A stretch of DNA of 64,000 bases from Candidatus Nanopelagicales bacterium (GCA_018402075.1 JAGYJP010000001.1:310001-374000), one strand, 5' to 3'; counted from the first letter of the stretch, positions 10,164 through 19,615 are shown. Notes: generated from the sequence alone by a model not told the origin. Made by a program: numbers and translations.

Positions 10164-11027
10164 TTAGGTTCCTGTGGACGAGCTTGAATAGTCATTGGCC
10201 AATGGACTCGCAATCACAGCAACCAATCCAGGGCCAGCATGTGCACCAACCACCGCGCTAACCTCGGACAAAACGATTTCGGCGTCAGGATGTTCGGTGC
10301 GTAACAGATCCACACAATATTGAGCTTGGATAGGTGCTCCTAAATGCTGCACGCCATATTGGCATTCGACCCCAGGCCGAGAAGTCTCTAAAGCCAATTC
10401 AACCAACCGCACCAGTGCCTTGGTCTGTGTGCGCACTTTGGTGCATGGAGTGATTTCGCCATTGCAAACTTGGAGAATGGGCTTCACGGAAAGTGCCGTA
10501 CCTAGGAACGCGCTCGTCGCGGTGATGCGTCCGCCCTTTCGCAAATACTCTAAAGACTCGAGATAAAAATACACGGCGGTGGCACCAGATTGATTGACGA
10601 TTGATTTCGCAGTAGCATCAAGATCAATTGGGCCCTGTCGACGGGCAGCATCCAGTAGCGCCAAACCGAATCCAAGGCCCACACTTCGGGAGTCAATCAC
10701 CCGAATAGGAATATCTATCTCCTGGCTGGCAAGCAGTGCGGATTCATAGGTACCTGAGAGGGTTGCGGACAAAGTGGTTGCGATAATCGACTCGAAGCCC
10801 TCACCGCGTAACTGCTGGTACACCCCAAGGAATTCAGCAGGAGCAGGTCGTGAAGTGGTGACTTTATGTCCTGACTCCAATGCTGCGATCAGTTCAGAGG
10901 ATGAAACTGCAGAGCGCACTTCAGAGTCGATGATGACATCAATGGGAACAACCCTTATTCCATAATCTCGTGCGAGCTCGGGCGGCAGCCCACAACTACT
11001 GTCCGTGACGAAAGCGATGCGTGACAT
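10164..11027 (-). CDS. DegV family fatty-acid-binding protein
   Basis: DegV proteins bind a fatty acid and, in FakB paralogues, present it to a kinase. This 287-aa protein starts [20 protein letters not shown] and has the family motifs VTDSSCGLP, TTSRPAPAEF and TLSATLSGTYESA (the TSSP- and SGTY-like acyl-phosphate-binding region), then VIDSRSVGLGFGLALLDAA. Its start overlaps the leuS stop by one base (TAATG), so it is probably translationally coupled to leuS. DegV next to comEA and octT is the usual actinobacterial neighbourhood. No FakA kinase gene is in the window, so a role in fatty-acid activation is only a family-level inference. Confidence 0.92.
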   Translation of the reverse strand: MSRIAFVTDSSCGLPPELARDYGIRVVPIDVIIDSEVRSAVSSSELIAALESGHKVTTSRPAPAEFLGVYQQLRGEGFESIIATTLSATLSGTYESALLASQEIDIPIRVIDSRSVGLGFGLALLDAARRQGPIDLDATAKSIVNQSGATAVYFYLESLEYLRKGGRITATSAFLGTALSVKPILQVCNGEITPCTKVRTQTKALVRLVELALETSRPGVECQYGVQHLGAPIQAQYCVDLLRTEHPDAEIVLSEVSAVVGAHAGPGLVAVIASPLANDYSSSSTGT

Positions 11028-13531
11028 TACTGTGGTACAACATTGACGAGTTTCGGTGCCCGAACAATTACCGTGCGTACCTCTTTGCCTTCCAGTGCAT
11101 TTTGCACTGAGTCGGAAGCCAATGCCAACTTCTCGAGCTCTGCAGGATCAATATCCGGCGCGACCTCTAGTCGATCTTTGACCTTACCCGCTACCTGAAC
11201 AACACATGTGATGGAATCCTGTACCAGCAATGTGGGATCAAGTACCGGCCATGTTGCTCGGGCAACGGGTGGCTGGTGGCCCAGCTTGCTCCACATGTCT
11301 TCAGACGTATATGGAGAAACCACAGACAGCATGATGGCAACGGACTCAACTGCTTCGCGAACCGCGGGGTCGGCAGGACCACAACCTGAATCAATCGCTT
11401 TGCGGGTGACATTGACCAATTCCATGATTCGCGCAACAACAACATTGAATCGCATGGACTCAATGCTTTGCTCGACATCTGCAATAGCTTTGTGGGTTGC
11501 TTTCCGCAGATTCAGATCACCAGTGGCCGGATCAACTCCAGGCGAACTTGTGACATCGCCGGCCAATCGCCAAGCGCGGGCAAGGAATTTGCGCGACCCT
11601 GCAGGGGATACTTCCGCCCAGTCAATGTCATCTTCTGGTGGACCGGCAAAAACCATGGACAGGCGAATAGCGTCAACGCCGTTTTCACCGAGTTCATCAG
11701 AGAGCCGCACAAGATTTCCCCGCGACTTGCTCATGGCGCTGCCGTCCTTCAAAACCATTCCTTGGTTCAACAATCTCGTGAAAGGTTCGACGAAGTCCAC
11801 CAGCCCCATGTCATAAGCAACCTTGACCCAAAAACGGGAATACAAGAGATGCAAAATTGCGTGGGTAACGCCCCCGACATATTGATCGGCGGGCAACCAT
11901 TCTTTTACTTTCTCAGACGCAAAGGGCGCTTCAGAGTTATTGGGATCGGCGTACCGTAAGAAGTACCAGGATGAATCCACAAAGGTATCCATGGTGTCGG
12001 TATCGCGAAGTGCCGCGCCGCCACACCGGGGACAGGAGACGTTGACCCAGTCGGTTGCCGTTGCCAACGGTGACACCCCTTGTGGGCTGAGATCCATACC
12101 TTGGGTACTGGGAAGCTCCACAGGCAGTTGATCCTCTGGTACCGGAACTTCGCCGCATTCAGGGCAGTGAATAATCGGTATCGGTGTTCCCCAGTAGCGC
12201 TGACGAGAGATCAGCCAGTCACGCAGGCGATAATTTGTGGCTGCCTCCCCTGTTCCGCGCTCAGCCAAAATCTCAATTATGCGGGGTATTGCTTCAACCT
12301 TTGTGAGGCCATCAAGTGAACCTGAATTAATCATGACTCCGTTGTCTGTGGTGGCAATTCCCGTCTCCAGCGGATCAGTATCGGATTCCACGACAACATT
12401 TACCGGCAGATTGAAGGCACGGGCAAAGTCAAGATCCCGCTGATCATGTGCAGGTACAGCCATGATCGCCCCTGTTCCGTAATCGGCAAGGACGTAGTCG
12501 GCTGCATAGACGGGGATCTTCTCGCCGTTGACCGGGTTGATTGCATAACGCTGAAGGAAAACACCTGTTTTTTCCCGACTGGAGTCCAATCGATCCATTT
12601 CTGATGAAGCTTTGACTTTTTCCAGGTACTTTTCAAATTCGGGTTGCGCCTTGGTACCTGCCGCCAACTCGGCAGCCAAATCCGAATCAGCCGCCACGAC
12701 AAAGAAGGTTGCGCCAAATAGTGTGTCCGGGCGGGTTGTGTACACCGAGACAGGTTCATCGCGCCCTTCAATGACAAACTCAACATGGGCTCCCTGTGAG
12801 CGTCCGATCCAGTTGCGCTGCATTAACAGCACTTTCTCGGGCCATTTGCCTTCGAGTTCTTGCATGTCGTCTAAGAGGCGATCCGCATAATCGGTGATTC
12901 TCAGAAACCACTGGGCTAACTTTTTCTTGGTGACCACGGTGTCGCACCGCTCACACTCACCAGCGACGACTTGTTCGTTTGCGAGCACCGTTTGGCAATT
13001 CGGACACCAGTTCACCGCGCTAAATTTGCGGTAGGCCAATCCTCGTTGAAACATTTGCAGGAAGAACCACTGATTCCAGCGGTAATAACTTGGATCGCAG
13101 GTGTACAGCACACGATCCCAATCAAATGAACAGGCGTAATTGCGCATGGATGCTTTTTGTTGAGCAATGTTTTCGTATGTCCAGGTGCCTGGATCTAGGT
13201 TGTTCTTGATCGCGGCATTTTCTGCAGGTAATCCAAATGCATCCCAGCCAATGGGGTGCATGACATTGAATCCTTTGAGCACCCAGTATCGGGCAATGAC
13301 ATCGCCAATGGCGTACGCCTCGGCATGTCCCATGTGAAGGTCACCTGATGGGTACGGAAACATGTCAATGACGTACTTTTTGGGCCGTTGATCAGATGGA
13401 TCTCCGGAGCGAAATGGTGCGAGTTCGTCCCATACCGGTAGCCAACGCTCTTGGATTTCAGCGAAGTCGTATTGATCTGCTTCGCGCAGATCCGTGCTTA
13501 CGTCCTGCTCGGCCACGGGTTTGTCATCCAT
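11027..13531 (-). CDS. leuS: Leucyl-tRNA synthetase
   Basis: Class Ia synthetase that charges tRNA-Leu. HIGH appears as HMGH at residues 66-69 ([13 protein letters not shown]), KMSKS as AMSKS near residue 598, and the CP1 editing insertion includes [17 protein letters not shown]. The anticodon-binding and C-terminal domains are complete. I start at the ATG at 13531 (MDDKPVAEQ), giving 834 aa. The open frame extends 39 codons further, but that part resembles no LeuRS and would overlap octT. An AAAAGG stretch touches the ATG directly, which is too close for a normal ribosome site, so the transcript may be leaderless. Confidence 0.96.
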   Translation of the reverse strand: MDDKPVAEQDVSTDLREADQYDFAEIQERWLPVWDELAPFRSGDPSDQRPKKYVIDMFPYPSGDLHMGHAEAYAIGDVIARYWVLKGFNVMHPIGWDAFGLPAENAAIKNNLDPGTWTYENIAQQKASMRNYACSFDWDRVLYTCDPSYYRWNQWFFLQMFQRGLAYRKFSAVNWCPNCQTVLANEQVVAGECERCDTVVTKKKLAQWFLRITDYADRLLDDMQELEGKWPEKVLLMQRNWIGRSQGAHVEFVIEGRDEPVSVYTTRPDTLFGATFFVVAADSDLAAELAAGTKAQPEFEKYLEKVKASSEMDRLDSSREKTGVFLQRYAINPVNGEKIPVYAADYVLADYGTGAIMAVPAHDQRDLDFARAFNLPVNVVVESDTDPLETGIATTDNGVMINSGSLDGLTKVEAIPRIIEILAERGTGEAATNYRLRDWLISRQRYWGTPIPIIHCPECGEVPVPEDQLPVELPSTQGMDLSPQGVSPLATATDWVNVSCPRCGGAALRDTDTMDTFVDSSWYFLRYADPNNSEAPFASEKVKEWLPADQYVGGVTHAILHLLYSRFWVKVAYDMGLVDFVEPFTRLLNQGMVLKDGSAMSKSRGNLVRLSDELGENGVDAIRLSMVFAGPPEDDIDWAEVSPAGSRKFLARAWRLAGDVTSSPGVDPATGDLNLRKATHKAIADVEQSIESMRFNVVVARIMELVNVTRKAIDSGCGPADPAVREAVESVAIMLSVVSPYTSEDMWSKLGHQPPVARATWPVLDPTLLVQDSITCVVQVAGKVKDRLEVAPDIDPAELEKLALASDSVQNALEGKEVRTVIVRAPKLVNVVPQ

Positions 13532-13575
13532 CCTTTTGAGTTCAACGATGCTGTATTCATGTAGGAGGGATAAGA

Positions 13576-14340
13576 CTATCGAGTCAGGTTCTCTATCAGA
13601 ATGCGTGCCAGCGAGGTGCCTACCCGCTGGTGGGTGGACCACCCCCAATGCAATCCGTCTGGGTTGCTACCGCCCCGTGCTCGTTCCTGATTCACCAACT
13701 CCTCGACATCGAGGACGTGGACTCCTGACCGATTTCCCCACTCGAGCATGGACAACCTGGCCGCCGCATGGAATTTCTGTGATGGATAGGCATGCCCTCC
13801 GTAAGGAGAAGGCGTCATGGCGAGAATGGGAATATCTCCTCGAATCGCCCGTATTGCCTGGACCATTCTGGTCATGTATCGAGACGTTGCCTCGGGGGGC
13901 AGTTGCCGGATCAATCCACCCGTTAGCGCAATTCCCTTGGGAGTTAGGTCACGATAAAGGCGACGAACTTTGCGCCGAAGTGCACCAGGGCGGATGTAGG
14001 GCAACGAATCTCGTAGATAGGTAGGCACTACGGCGGGTAGTTGATCCATGCCCCCGATCCCAATAATTGCTGCCTCGGCATGGGTCAGCCAATCTCCGTA
14101 AACGAGTGGATCCTTTGTTAACGCCCACCATGCTTCCCGCGCCGTCCAGCCTTCACGAGCTGAGGTATCAACATGCACGGGCCTATTCCAGCTCTCCGAA
14201 AGTTCGCTGACCATGACCTGCGGATAGAGGCGCGCGTCGTGTGGGAACACAATTCCCTGTGGTCCTTGGAAACTCAATGAGTCAGCGAGCAACAAAATGC
14301 GGAAGGGTTCACTCCCCCGACTCACGTTGACCTTCGCCAC
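13576..14340 (-). CDS. octT: SGNH hydrolase, diglucosylglycerate octanoyltransferase OctT-like
   Basis: The 254-aa protein has SGNH blocks: [12 protein letters not shown] with the nucleophile Ser21, [11 protein letters not shown] (block III-like) and NPDGLHWGW with the Asp-His pair near the C-terminus. In mycobacteria the orthologous position, between degV and gpgP, is held by OctT, which octanoylates diglucosylglycerate during methylglucose lipopolysaccharide synthesis. I call OctT from that gene order and the SGNH motifs; substrate specificity is not visible in the sequence. Here gpgP lies about 4.2 kb away, beyond the transporter, inhibitor and IS island. It could instead act on another small glycoside. 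Confidence 0.72.
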   Translation of the reverse strand: MAKVNVSRGSEPFRILLLADSLSFQGPQGIVFPHDARLYPQVMVSELSESWNRPVHVDTSAREGWTAREAWWALTKDPLVYGDWLTHAEAAIIGIGGMDQLPAVVPTYLRDSLPYIRPGALRRKVRRLYRDLTPKGIALTGGLIRQLPPEATSRYMTRMVQAIRAIRGDIPILAMTPSPYGGHAYPSQKFHAAARLSMLEWGNRSGVHVLDVEELVNQERARGGSNPDGLHWGWSTHQRVGTSLARILIENLTR

Positions 14341-14357
14341 TCTCCTAGTGTGCCCCC

Positions 14358-15236
14358 ATGTCGCGACGCGGTTTAATCCTGTTCCTCAGTTTGGGGTTTA
14401 TCTGGGGTTTGCCGTATCTGCTGATAAAAGTTGCGGTCGTAGACCTCACTCCAGCAGTGATCATCTTCCTTCGAGTGGCAATTGCCGCCGCCGTTCTCAT
14501 TCCCATTGCCTGGAAGCGGGGATACCTGTCCCAACTTAAGGGTCACTGGAAGTGGGTCTTCGGATTTGCACTCATTGAGATTGCCGGTCCATTTGGGGCG
14601 CTCACTTTTGCTGAAATTCGATTGAGTAGCTCGATGACCGGCCTACTCATTGCAGCGGTGCCTATTGTGAGCGCAATTTTCGCGTGGAAATTAGGGCTCG
14701 ATGATCGCCTCTCAGGTACCCGACTCATTGGTCTAGGGGTGGGGATTCTCGGTGTTGCAGCTTTGGTCGGCCTTGATGTCACGGGTGGCGACCTGATCTC
14801 AGTGGGCGCGTTGGCGATTACTGTCGTGGGTTATGCATTGGGGCCGATCATCGTGGCACGTAAACTTTCCACCATCCCTGCTCTTGGCGCAATTGCCATG
14901 GCGATGCTGATCAACTCTGTTATCTATGCACCCTTCGCCATTGCCACTTGGCCCACTCAGAGTGTCCCCAGCATCACGTGGACTGCTGTCCTTGTATTAG
15001 GCCTTCTTTGCACCGCAATAGCCTTTATTCTTTTCTTTTCTCTCGTCGCTGAAGTGGGTGCCGCACGCACCACGGTGATCACTTACATTAACCCCGCTGT
15101 CGCTGTGGTCCTCGGAGTGATTGTGCTCAGCGAACCCATTACCTTGGGCCTAATTATTGGATTCCCACTCATTTTGCTTGGATCATTTCTTGCAACTCGA
15201 AAAGCGCCGGCCTTCGAGGGCGAACCCATGGGCTAG
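14358..15236 (+). CDS. EamA/DMT-family transporter
   Basis: Ten-helix membrane protein of 292 aa with two EamA repeats, roughly residues 6-137 and 148-284. It starts MSRRGLILFLSLGFIWGLPY and shows the repeat-specific patterns FIWGLPYLLIKVAV, SSSMTGLLIAAVPIVSAIFA and YINPAVAVVLGVIVLSEPIT. The family exports small metabolites such as amino acids; the substrate here is unknown. It diverges from octT with only 17 bp between starts. The gene is not part of the conserved core order, so it and the next gene look like additions between octT and gpgP. Confidence 0.9.
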   Translation: MSRRGLILFLSLGFIWGLPYLLIKVAVVDLTPAVIIFLRVAIAAAVLIPIAWKRGYLSQLKGHWKWVFGFALIEIAGPFGALTFAEIRLSSSMTGLLIAAVPIVSAIFAWKLGLDDRLSGTRLIGLGVGILGVAALVGLDVTGGDLISVGALAITVVGYALGPIIVARKLSTIPALGAIAMAMLINSVIYAPFAIATWPTQSVPSITWTAVLVLGLLCTAIAFILFFSLVAEVGAARTTVITYINPAVAVVLGVIVLSEPITLGLIIGFPLILLGSFLATRKAPAFEGEPMG

Positions 15237-15246
15237 TCTTGAGGCT

Positions 15247-15660
15247 ATGTCACACACCTTAAAAGCCATCGCTGCATTATTTGTTGCTCTGTTCCTCACT
15301 GTTGGAGTTCTCACCACTCCGGCTCACGCATCGACACCGGATATCACCCTCGTCGTCACCGAGTTACCTGCACAGGTTCGTCTCATTCCTGGTGAATCAA
15401 TTGCGCTCTCACTTTCTACCAACGCGACAACCGGCTACACCTGGGGAACCAAAGTCACCGGCAACAAAAAGTCTGTGAAGGTTTTCCAAGGCGTGTACGC
15501 CGCCCCCGCTGAAACTGGAATGGTGGGTGTACCAGGGCGCACCGTCTGGCAAATCACTGCTAAGAAAGTCGGCAAAGCCGTTGTCACCGTGACAACAACA
15601 GCGCCCGGAGGCGGAACAAGCAATGTTGGGAAACTCACCGTGATCGTGATGGCTCCATGA
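15247..15660 (+). CDS. Secreted chagasin-family (I42) cysteine protease inhibitor
   Basis: The 137-aa protein has a signal peptide (MSHTLKAIAALFVALFLTVG, cleavage likely after AHA near residue 27) and an immunoglobulin-like body. The first inhibitory loop is NATTGYTW, matching the NPTTGY motif of chagasin-type inhibitors, and GVPGRTVW fits the Gly-rich second loop; I do not see the RPW third loop. These proteins block papain-like cysteine proteases outside the cell. I start at the ATG at 15247, because the longer open frame (from 15157) lies inside the transporter gene and lacks the signal peptide. It follows the transporter by 10 bp, so co-transcription is likely. Confidence 0.82.
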   Translation: MSHTLKAIAALFVALFLTVGVLTTPAHASTPDITLVVTELPAQVRLIPGESIALSLSTNATTGYTWGTKVTGNKKSVKVFQGVYAAPAETGMVGVPGRTVWQITAKKVGKAVVTVTTTAPGGGTSNVGKLTVIVMAP

Positions 15661-15740
15661 ACTGAAGGCAATAATTCGATTTTTGGAGCCCACGGTATTG
15701 AGCTGCAGAACGGTGTTGAGAAGTAGGAGTTGAACTGTAG

Positions 15741-15756
15741 GTGTGGAGCTGAGGGG
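15741..15756. repeat. Left copy of 16-bp duplication flanking the IS pair
   Basis: GTGTGGAGCTGAGGGG is identical to 18393-18408, on the far side of the two IS copies. It contains the last 13 bases of the tRNA-Ala gene (opposite strand) plus three downstream bases. It is best read as a target-site duplication. The 84 bp between the inhibitor stop and this repeat hold no recognisable signal. Confidence 0.85.
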
Positions 15757-17077
15757 TGCCCTGTTTCACGACATATTTATCGCATGTCCCACGACATCCT
15801 TATCACTTGGATGAGTCAACTTTGACAGCCTTTTGGCCATGTCAAAGCATCAGTGGTCGTTGAAGCAGTTCTCTCAGGCAAGTCTCAAGGGAGGTGGTAA
15901 GGCTCTCTGTTTCCGCGGCCTCGAGTCACGCACAGCTCCTAGCAGCGTGGCGGACAGGGGAGGATGGCAAGCACTCGAGCCACAATCTCGACGACCCAAA
16001 ACCAATCCCCGCACCACGCCACCAGCCGTAGTCCAACGCATCATGACCTTGCGTAAGGAACTCATCGATTACGGAGCCGACGCCGGTCCGCACTCCATCC
16101 ATGCAGCACTGACCACCGAAATGAAGACGCCACCAGCGGTAACAACCATTTGGCGCATCTTGACCCCGCGCCGGCCTGATCACTCCCGAACCACGCAAAC
16201 GCCCGCACCCTTACCTACGATTTGAAGCTGACCTGCCCAACGAAAGCCTGGCAATCAGACTTCACCCATTGGCACGCGCCTAGCCAGCAGACACGGCTGG
16301 AAATTCTCACTCTGGCTCGACGACCACTCCCGATTCCTCATCTCCACATACCGCCCACAAACCCGTCACCGGCGCAATCGTGTTGACCACCTTCCGTGCC
16401 GCTTGCGCCACCTACGGCACACCCCAATCCACGTTGACCGACAGGATTCGTCTTCACCACCAGACATCGTGGCGGAGCCAGCGCTTTGAAATAGAACTCC
16501 TCAACCTCAGCGTTTGAAAGAACGGAACAACCACCCCCAAACACAAGGAAAAGTCGAACGCCTCAACCAAACACTCAAACGCTGGCTCACCGCACGACCA
16601 CGAGCAAAAACAACCTGACCGAACTCAACACCAGCTCAACGAATTCACCGACTACTACAACACCCCGCAGACCCCACCGCGCACTGAACCGGAAGCCCCA
16701 CCGGGCCTACACAGCCAGAGCAAAAGCCATCCCCCGACCACAACACAACCGACACTTCCGCATCCGCGACGACACCATCCACGCAACAGGATCCAGTCAC
16801 CTTGCGACGAGGAGGACGCCTGCACCACATCAAACTCGGCATGGAACACGCAGAGCACCCATCCGCATGCTCATCCACGACCTACACGTCATCGTCATCA
16901 ACCGCGACACCGGAGAAATCCTCCGCGAACTCACCATCAACCCCGACAAAACAGCCAACCCCGCGGCGCATAGGCCCGGACAGACCCGGACACAGAAAGG
17001 CGGAATGCCCAAGGGATACAAGTTCAAAAAATAAGGATGTCTCGAGACATCCGATAAGCATGTCCTGAGACATCACA
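15757..17077 (+). mobile_element. IS481-type insertion sequence, copy 1
   Basis: The element is about 1,321 bp. Its left end begins TGCCCTGTTTCACGACAT; the complement of its right end begins TGTGATGTCTCAGGACAT. The two ends match imperfectly over about 45 bp and both carry repeated ATGTC/GACAT motifs, including the palindrome ATGTCTCGAGACAT near the right end. The encoded protein remnants are IS481-type transposase. The right end abuts the left end of copy 2 with no bases between. The element sits next to the 3' end of tRNA-Ala. Confidence 0.88.
15839..17034 (+). pseudogene. IS481-family transposase, frameshifted (copy 1)
   Basis: The original reading starts at ATG 15839 (MSKH) and would end at the TAA at 17032-17034, about 395 codons. 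In several frames one reads the helix-turn-helix region, WQALEPQSRRPKTNPRTTPP, RIMTLRKELIDYGADAGPHS, the catalytic pieces QSDF, DDHSRFL and DR/DN before GFVF, the Glu motif QGKVERL, and the C-terminal LRRGGRLHHIKLG. At least half a dozen small indels break the frame relative to copy 2, for example a missing G after AAGCATC at the start. No intact transposase can be made as written. It could be real decay or an assembly error in a repeated element. Confidence 0.85.
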
Positions 17078-18392
17078 TGCCCTGTTTCACGACATATTTA
17101 TCGCATGTCCCACGACATCCTTATCACTTGGATGAGTCAACTTTGACAGCCTTTTGGCCATGTCAAAGCATCGAGTGGTCGTTGAAGCAGTTCTCTCAGG
17201 CAAGTCTCAAGGGAGGTGGCCGGAGCTCTACGGGCTTTCGCGGCCTCGAGTCGCACGGCTCCCTGGCAGCGTGGCGGACAGGAGGATGGCAAGCACTCGA
17301 GCCTGAAATCTCGACGACAAAACCAATCCCCGCACCACGCCACCAGCCGTAGTCCAACGCATCATGACCTTGCGTAAGGAACTCATCGATTACGGAGCCG
17401 ACGCCGGTCCGCACTCCATCCATACGGCACGTACCGAAATGAAGACGCCACCAGCGGTAACAACCATTTGGCGCATCTTGACCCGCGCCGGCTTCTGATC
17501 ACTCCCGAACCACGCAAACGCCCACACGCCGCACCTACCTACGATTTGAAGCTGACCTGCCCAGAAGCCTGGCAATCAGACTTCACCGGTAACCTAGCCA
17601 ACGGACACGACGCGGAAATTCTCCTCTGGCTCGACGACCACTCCCGATTCCTCATCTCCGCCACCGCCCACAAACCCGTCACCGGCGCAATCGTGTTGAC
17701 CACCTTCCGTGCCGCTTGCCACCTACGGCACACCCCAATCCCACGTTGACCGACAACGGATTCGTCTTCACCACCGAACATCGTGGCAGAATAACGCAGC
17801 GAAATAGAACTCTCCAACCTCAGCGTTCACCAAAAGAACGGAACACCCAACCACCCCCAAACACAAGGAAAAGTCGAACGCCTCAGCCAAACACTCAAAC
17901 GCTGGCTCACCGCACGACCACGAGCAAGCAACCTGACCGAACTCCAACACCAACTCAACGAATTCACCGACTGCTACAACGCACAGACCCCACCACTGAA
18001 CCGGAAAACCCCACTAGGCCTACACAGCCAAGAGCAAAGCCATCCCCGACCACAACACAACAAGACACTTCCGCATCCCGCGACGACACCATCCACGCAA
18101 CAGGATCAGTCACCTTGCGACGAGGAGGACGCCTGCACCACATCAAACTCGGCATGGAACACGCAGGCACACCCATCCGCATGCTCATCCACGACCTACG
18201 TCATCGTCGCCAGCCGCGACACCGGAGAAATCCTTCGCGAACTCACCATCAACCCCGACTTAAAGGCTTAACCAACCCGCGGCGCGAAGCCCGGACCAGA
18301 CCCGGACACAGAAAGGCGGAATGCCCAGGGATACACAGTTCAAAAATAAGGATGTCTCGAGACATCCGATAAGCATGTCCTGAGACATCACA
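17078..18392 (+). mobile_element. IS481-type insertion sequence, copy 2
   Basis: The element is about 1,315 bp and has the same orientation as copy 1, with first and last segments nearly identical to it. The first 90-odd bases, up to the transposase start, and the last 45 bases match copy 1, whereas the coding part differs by many indels. Its right end (…GAGACATCACA) touches the 16-bp duplication that forms the 3' end of tRNA-Ala. Confidence 0.88.
17160..18349 (+). pseudogene. IS481-family transposase, frameshifted (copy 2)
   Basis: The reading starts at ATG 17160 (MSKHRVVVEAVLSGKSQG) and loses frame within the DNA-binding domain. The catalytic core is legible as PEAWQSDFTGN, then AEILLWLDDHSRFLISATA, HKPVTGAIVLTTFRAAC, TDNGFVFTT after a shift, and QGKVERL with the Glu. 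The indels are at different places from copy 1 in most cases, so a consensus of the two would restore much of a normal protein of about 395 aa. As written it cannot encode an active enzyme. Confidence 0.85.
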
Positions 18393-18408
18393 GTGTGGAG
18401 CTGAGGGG
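18393..18408. repeat. Right copy of 16-bp duplication, within tRNA-Ala 3' end
   Basis: Identical to 15741-15756. The right copy keeps the tRNA-Ala gene complete; the left copy is an orphan fragment of the tRNA 3' end. No copy of this 16-mer lies at the junction of the two IS elements (17077/17078). Confidence 0.85.
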
Positions 18409-18468
18409 ACTCGAACCCCTGACCCCCTGCATGCCATGCAGGTGCGCTACCAGCTGCGCCACAGCCCC
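18396..18468 (-). tRNA. tRNA-Ala (anticodon GGC)
   Basis: A 73-nt cloverleaf on the minus strand: acceptor GGGGCTG pairs with CAGCTCC (one G-U), discriminator A, anticodon stem CCTGC/GCAGG with loop ATGGCAT (anticodon GGC, decoding GCC/GCU), and T-arm with GGTTCGAGTCC. CCA is not encoded. The IS pair is inserted just at its 3' end without damaging it. Confidence 0.96.
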
Positions 18469-18546
18469 TTGTTATTAGGAATCGGAAGCATAGCCGCTCG
18501 ACCACACTGAACATTGTGCAGGTCGGGTGGTTGCTATTGGAGATGT

Positions 18547-19200
18547 TTATCGGTCGTCGGCAAGTGCCGGCGCCGGGAGGCTTCCCGCGTTGTACTCCTG
18601 TAATCGCCATGGTGGTCCGTAATCAGAGTCCTTCTCAGTGAGAACGGACCAGGCACAGTTGGTGAGTACACCCAATGCCGCCCAATGTTCGGGTGGAAGT
18701 CCAATTAATTGGGCAATGACGGCCCGGGCACTTCCACCGTGGGTGACCACCACGATCGTCTGCCCGATGTCCACCTGTGCCAATTCTCGATTAATCACGT
18801 TCAACATGCGTTCAGCGACCTCGGTTCGGGTTTCCCCATTTCCACCCGGACGCAGATTTGAGCCCGCCGCCCACGCGGCGAGTTCATTGCCGTAATCACG
18901 CACAATTTCTTCTCGAGATAAACCTTCCCACGCGCCCGCAAATGTTTCGCGAAGACCGGTATCAGAGATCACCGGAAGATTGCACAAGTCCCCCAGTGTT
19001 TGGGCTGTCACCAGTGCTCGTTGCAAATCTGAGGAAATAATGCGACCTGGTTTCAGAGTTGCCAATTGTTCTGCGGCAAGGCGTGCTTGGGCGATACCAA
19101 CGTCATCGAGGGGAATATCCGTTTGGCCCTGGAAGCGCCGCGATGCATTCCACTCGGTGCGCCCATGGCGCCATAAGACAATTCGTCGATGTGAGCTCAC
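18547..19200 (-). CDS. gpgP: Histidine phosphatase, glucosyl-3-phosphoglycerate phosphatase GpgP-like
   Basis: Phosphoglycerate-mutase-like phosphatase of 217 aa. The RHG motif is at residues 11-13 (IVLWRHGRTEWN, catalytic His12), and the second catalytic His is in VVVTHGGSARA. In mycobacteria the gene at this position, next to rsfS-nadD, is GpgP, which makes glucosylglycerate for methylglucose lipopolysaccharide. I therefore prefer that role to a generic mutase, but specificity is inferred from gene order. The start is the GTG at 19200; the open frame upstream runs back into rsfS and lacks family similarity. It follows rsfS by 16 bp. Confidence 0.8.
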   Translation of the reverse strand: MSSHRRIVLWRHGRTEWNASRRFQGQTDIPLDDVGIAQARLAAEQLATLKPGRIISSDLQRALVTAQTLGDLCNLPVISDTGLRETFAGAWEGLSREEIVRDYGNELAAWAAGSNLRPGGNGETRTEVAERMLNVINRELAQVDIGQTIVVVTHGGSARAVIAQLIGLPPEHWAALGVLTNCAWSVLTEKDSDYGPPWRLQEYNAGSLPAPALADDR

Positions 19201-19216
19201 TGAAGTGTGCCGCCCT

Positions 19217-19591
19217 TCACCGTGAGAGGTTAATAGACTCGGGCAGTTGTACTGCCGGACAGTCTTTCCACAACCGCTCAATTGCGTAGTGGATTCGCTC
19301 CTCCGCAAGTTGCACATGCACAACAATGTCACCGTAATCCAAGAGCACCCAGCGCTTTTCTTGTTGGCCCTCACGGCGAAGGGGCTTCTCTCCCAATTTC
19401 AGCAATGTTTCCTCGATGGAATCCACAATCGATTTGACCTGAAGTTCGTTCGCGCCCGAGCACAGAACAAAACAATCGGTGATGACCAACTGCTCACTGA
19501 CATCGAGAATCACAATGTCGGTTGCCAATTTATTCGCCGCCGCCTGGGCAGCGGCAAGGGAAAGATCAATGGCAGTCTGTTGAGCAGGCAT
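19217..19591 (-). CDS. rsfS: Ribosomal silencing factor RsfS
   Basis: The 124-aa protein shows the RsfS core: AAQAAANKLATDIVILDVSE, LVITDCFVLCSGANELQVKS and RWVLLDYGDIVVHVQ. RsfS binds L14 on the 50S subunit and blocks subunit joining when nutrients are short. It lies between nadD and gpgP, the normal actinobacterial order, 24 bp after nadD. Confidence 0.96.
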   Translation of the reverse strand: MPAQQTAIDLSLAAAQAAANKLATDIVILDVSEQLVITDCFVLCSGANELQVKSIVDSIEETLLKLGEKPLRREGQQEKRWVLLDYGDIVVHVQLAEERIHYAIERLWKDCPAVQLPESINLSR

Positions 19592-19615
19592 GTGATTCCT
19601 TTGGTTGACAACTAT

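Noticed and set aside
13532..13648. 39-codon upstream extension of leuS
   Set aside because: No LeuRS similarity and it would overlap the octT gene.
15741..18408. Integrative element using tRNA-Ala as attachment site
   Set aside because: No integrase or other cargo lies between the 16-bp repeats; the content is two IS481-type copies, so a target duplication is the simpler reading.
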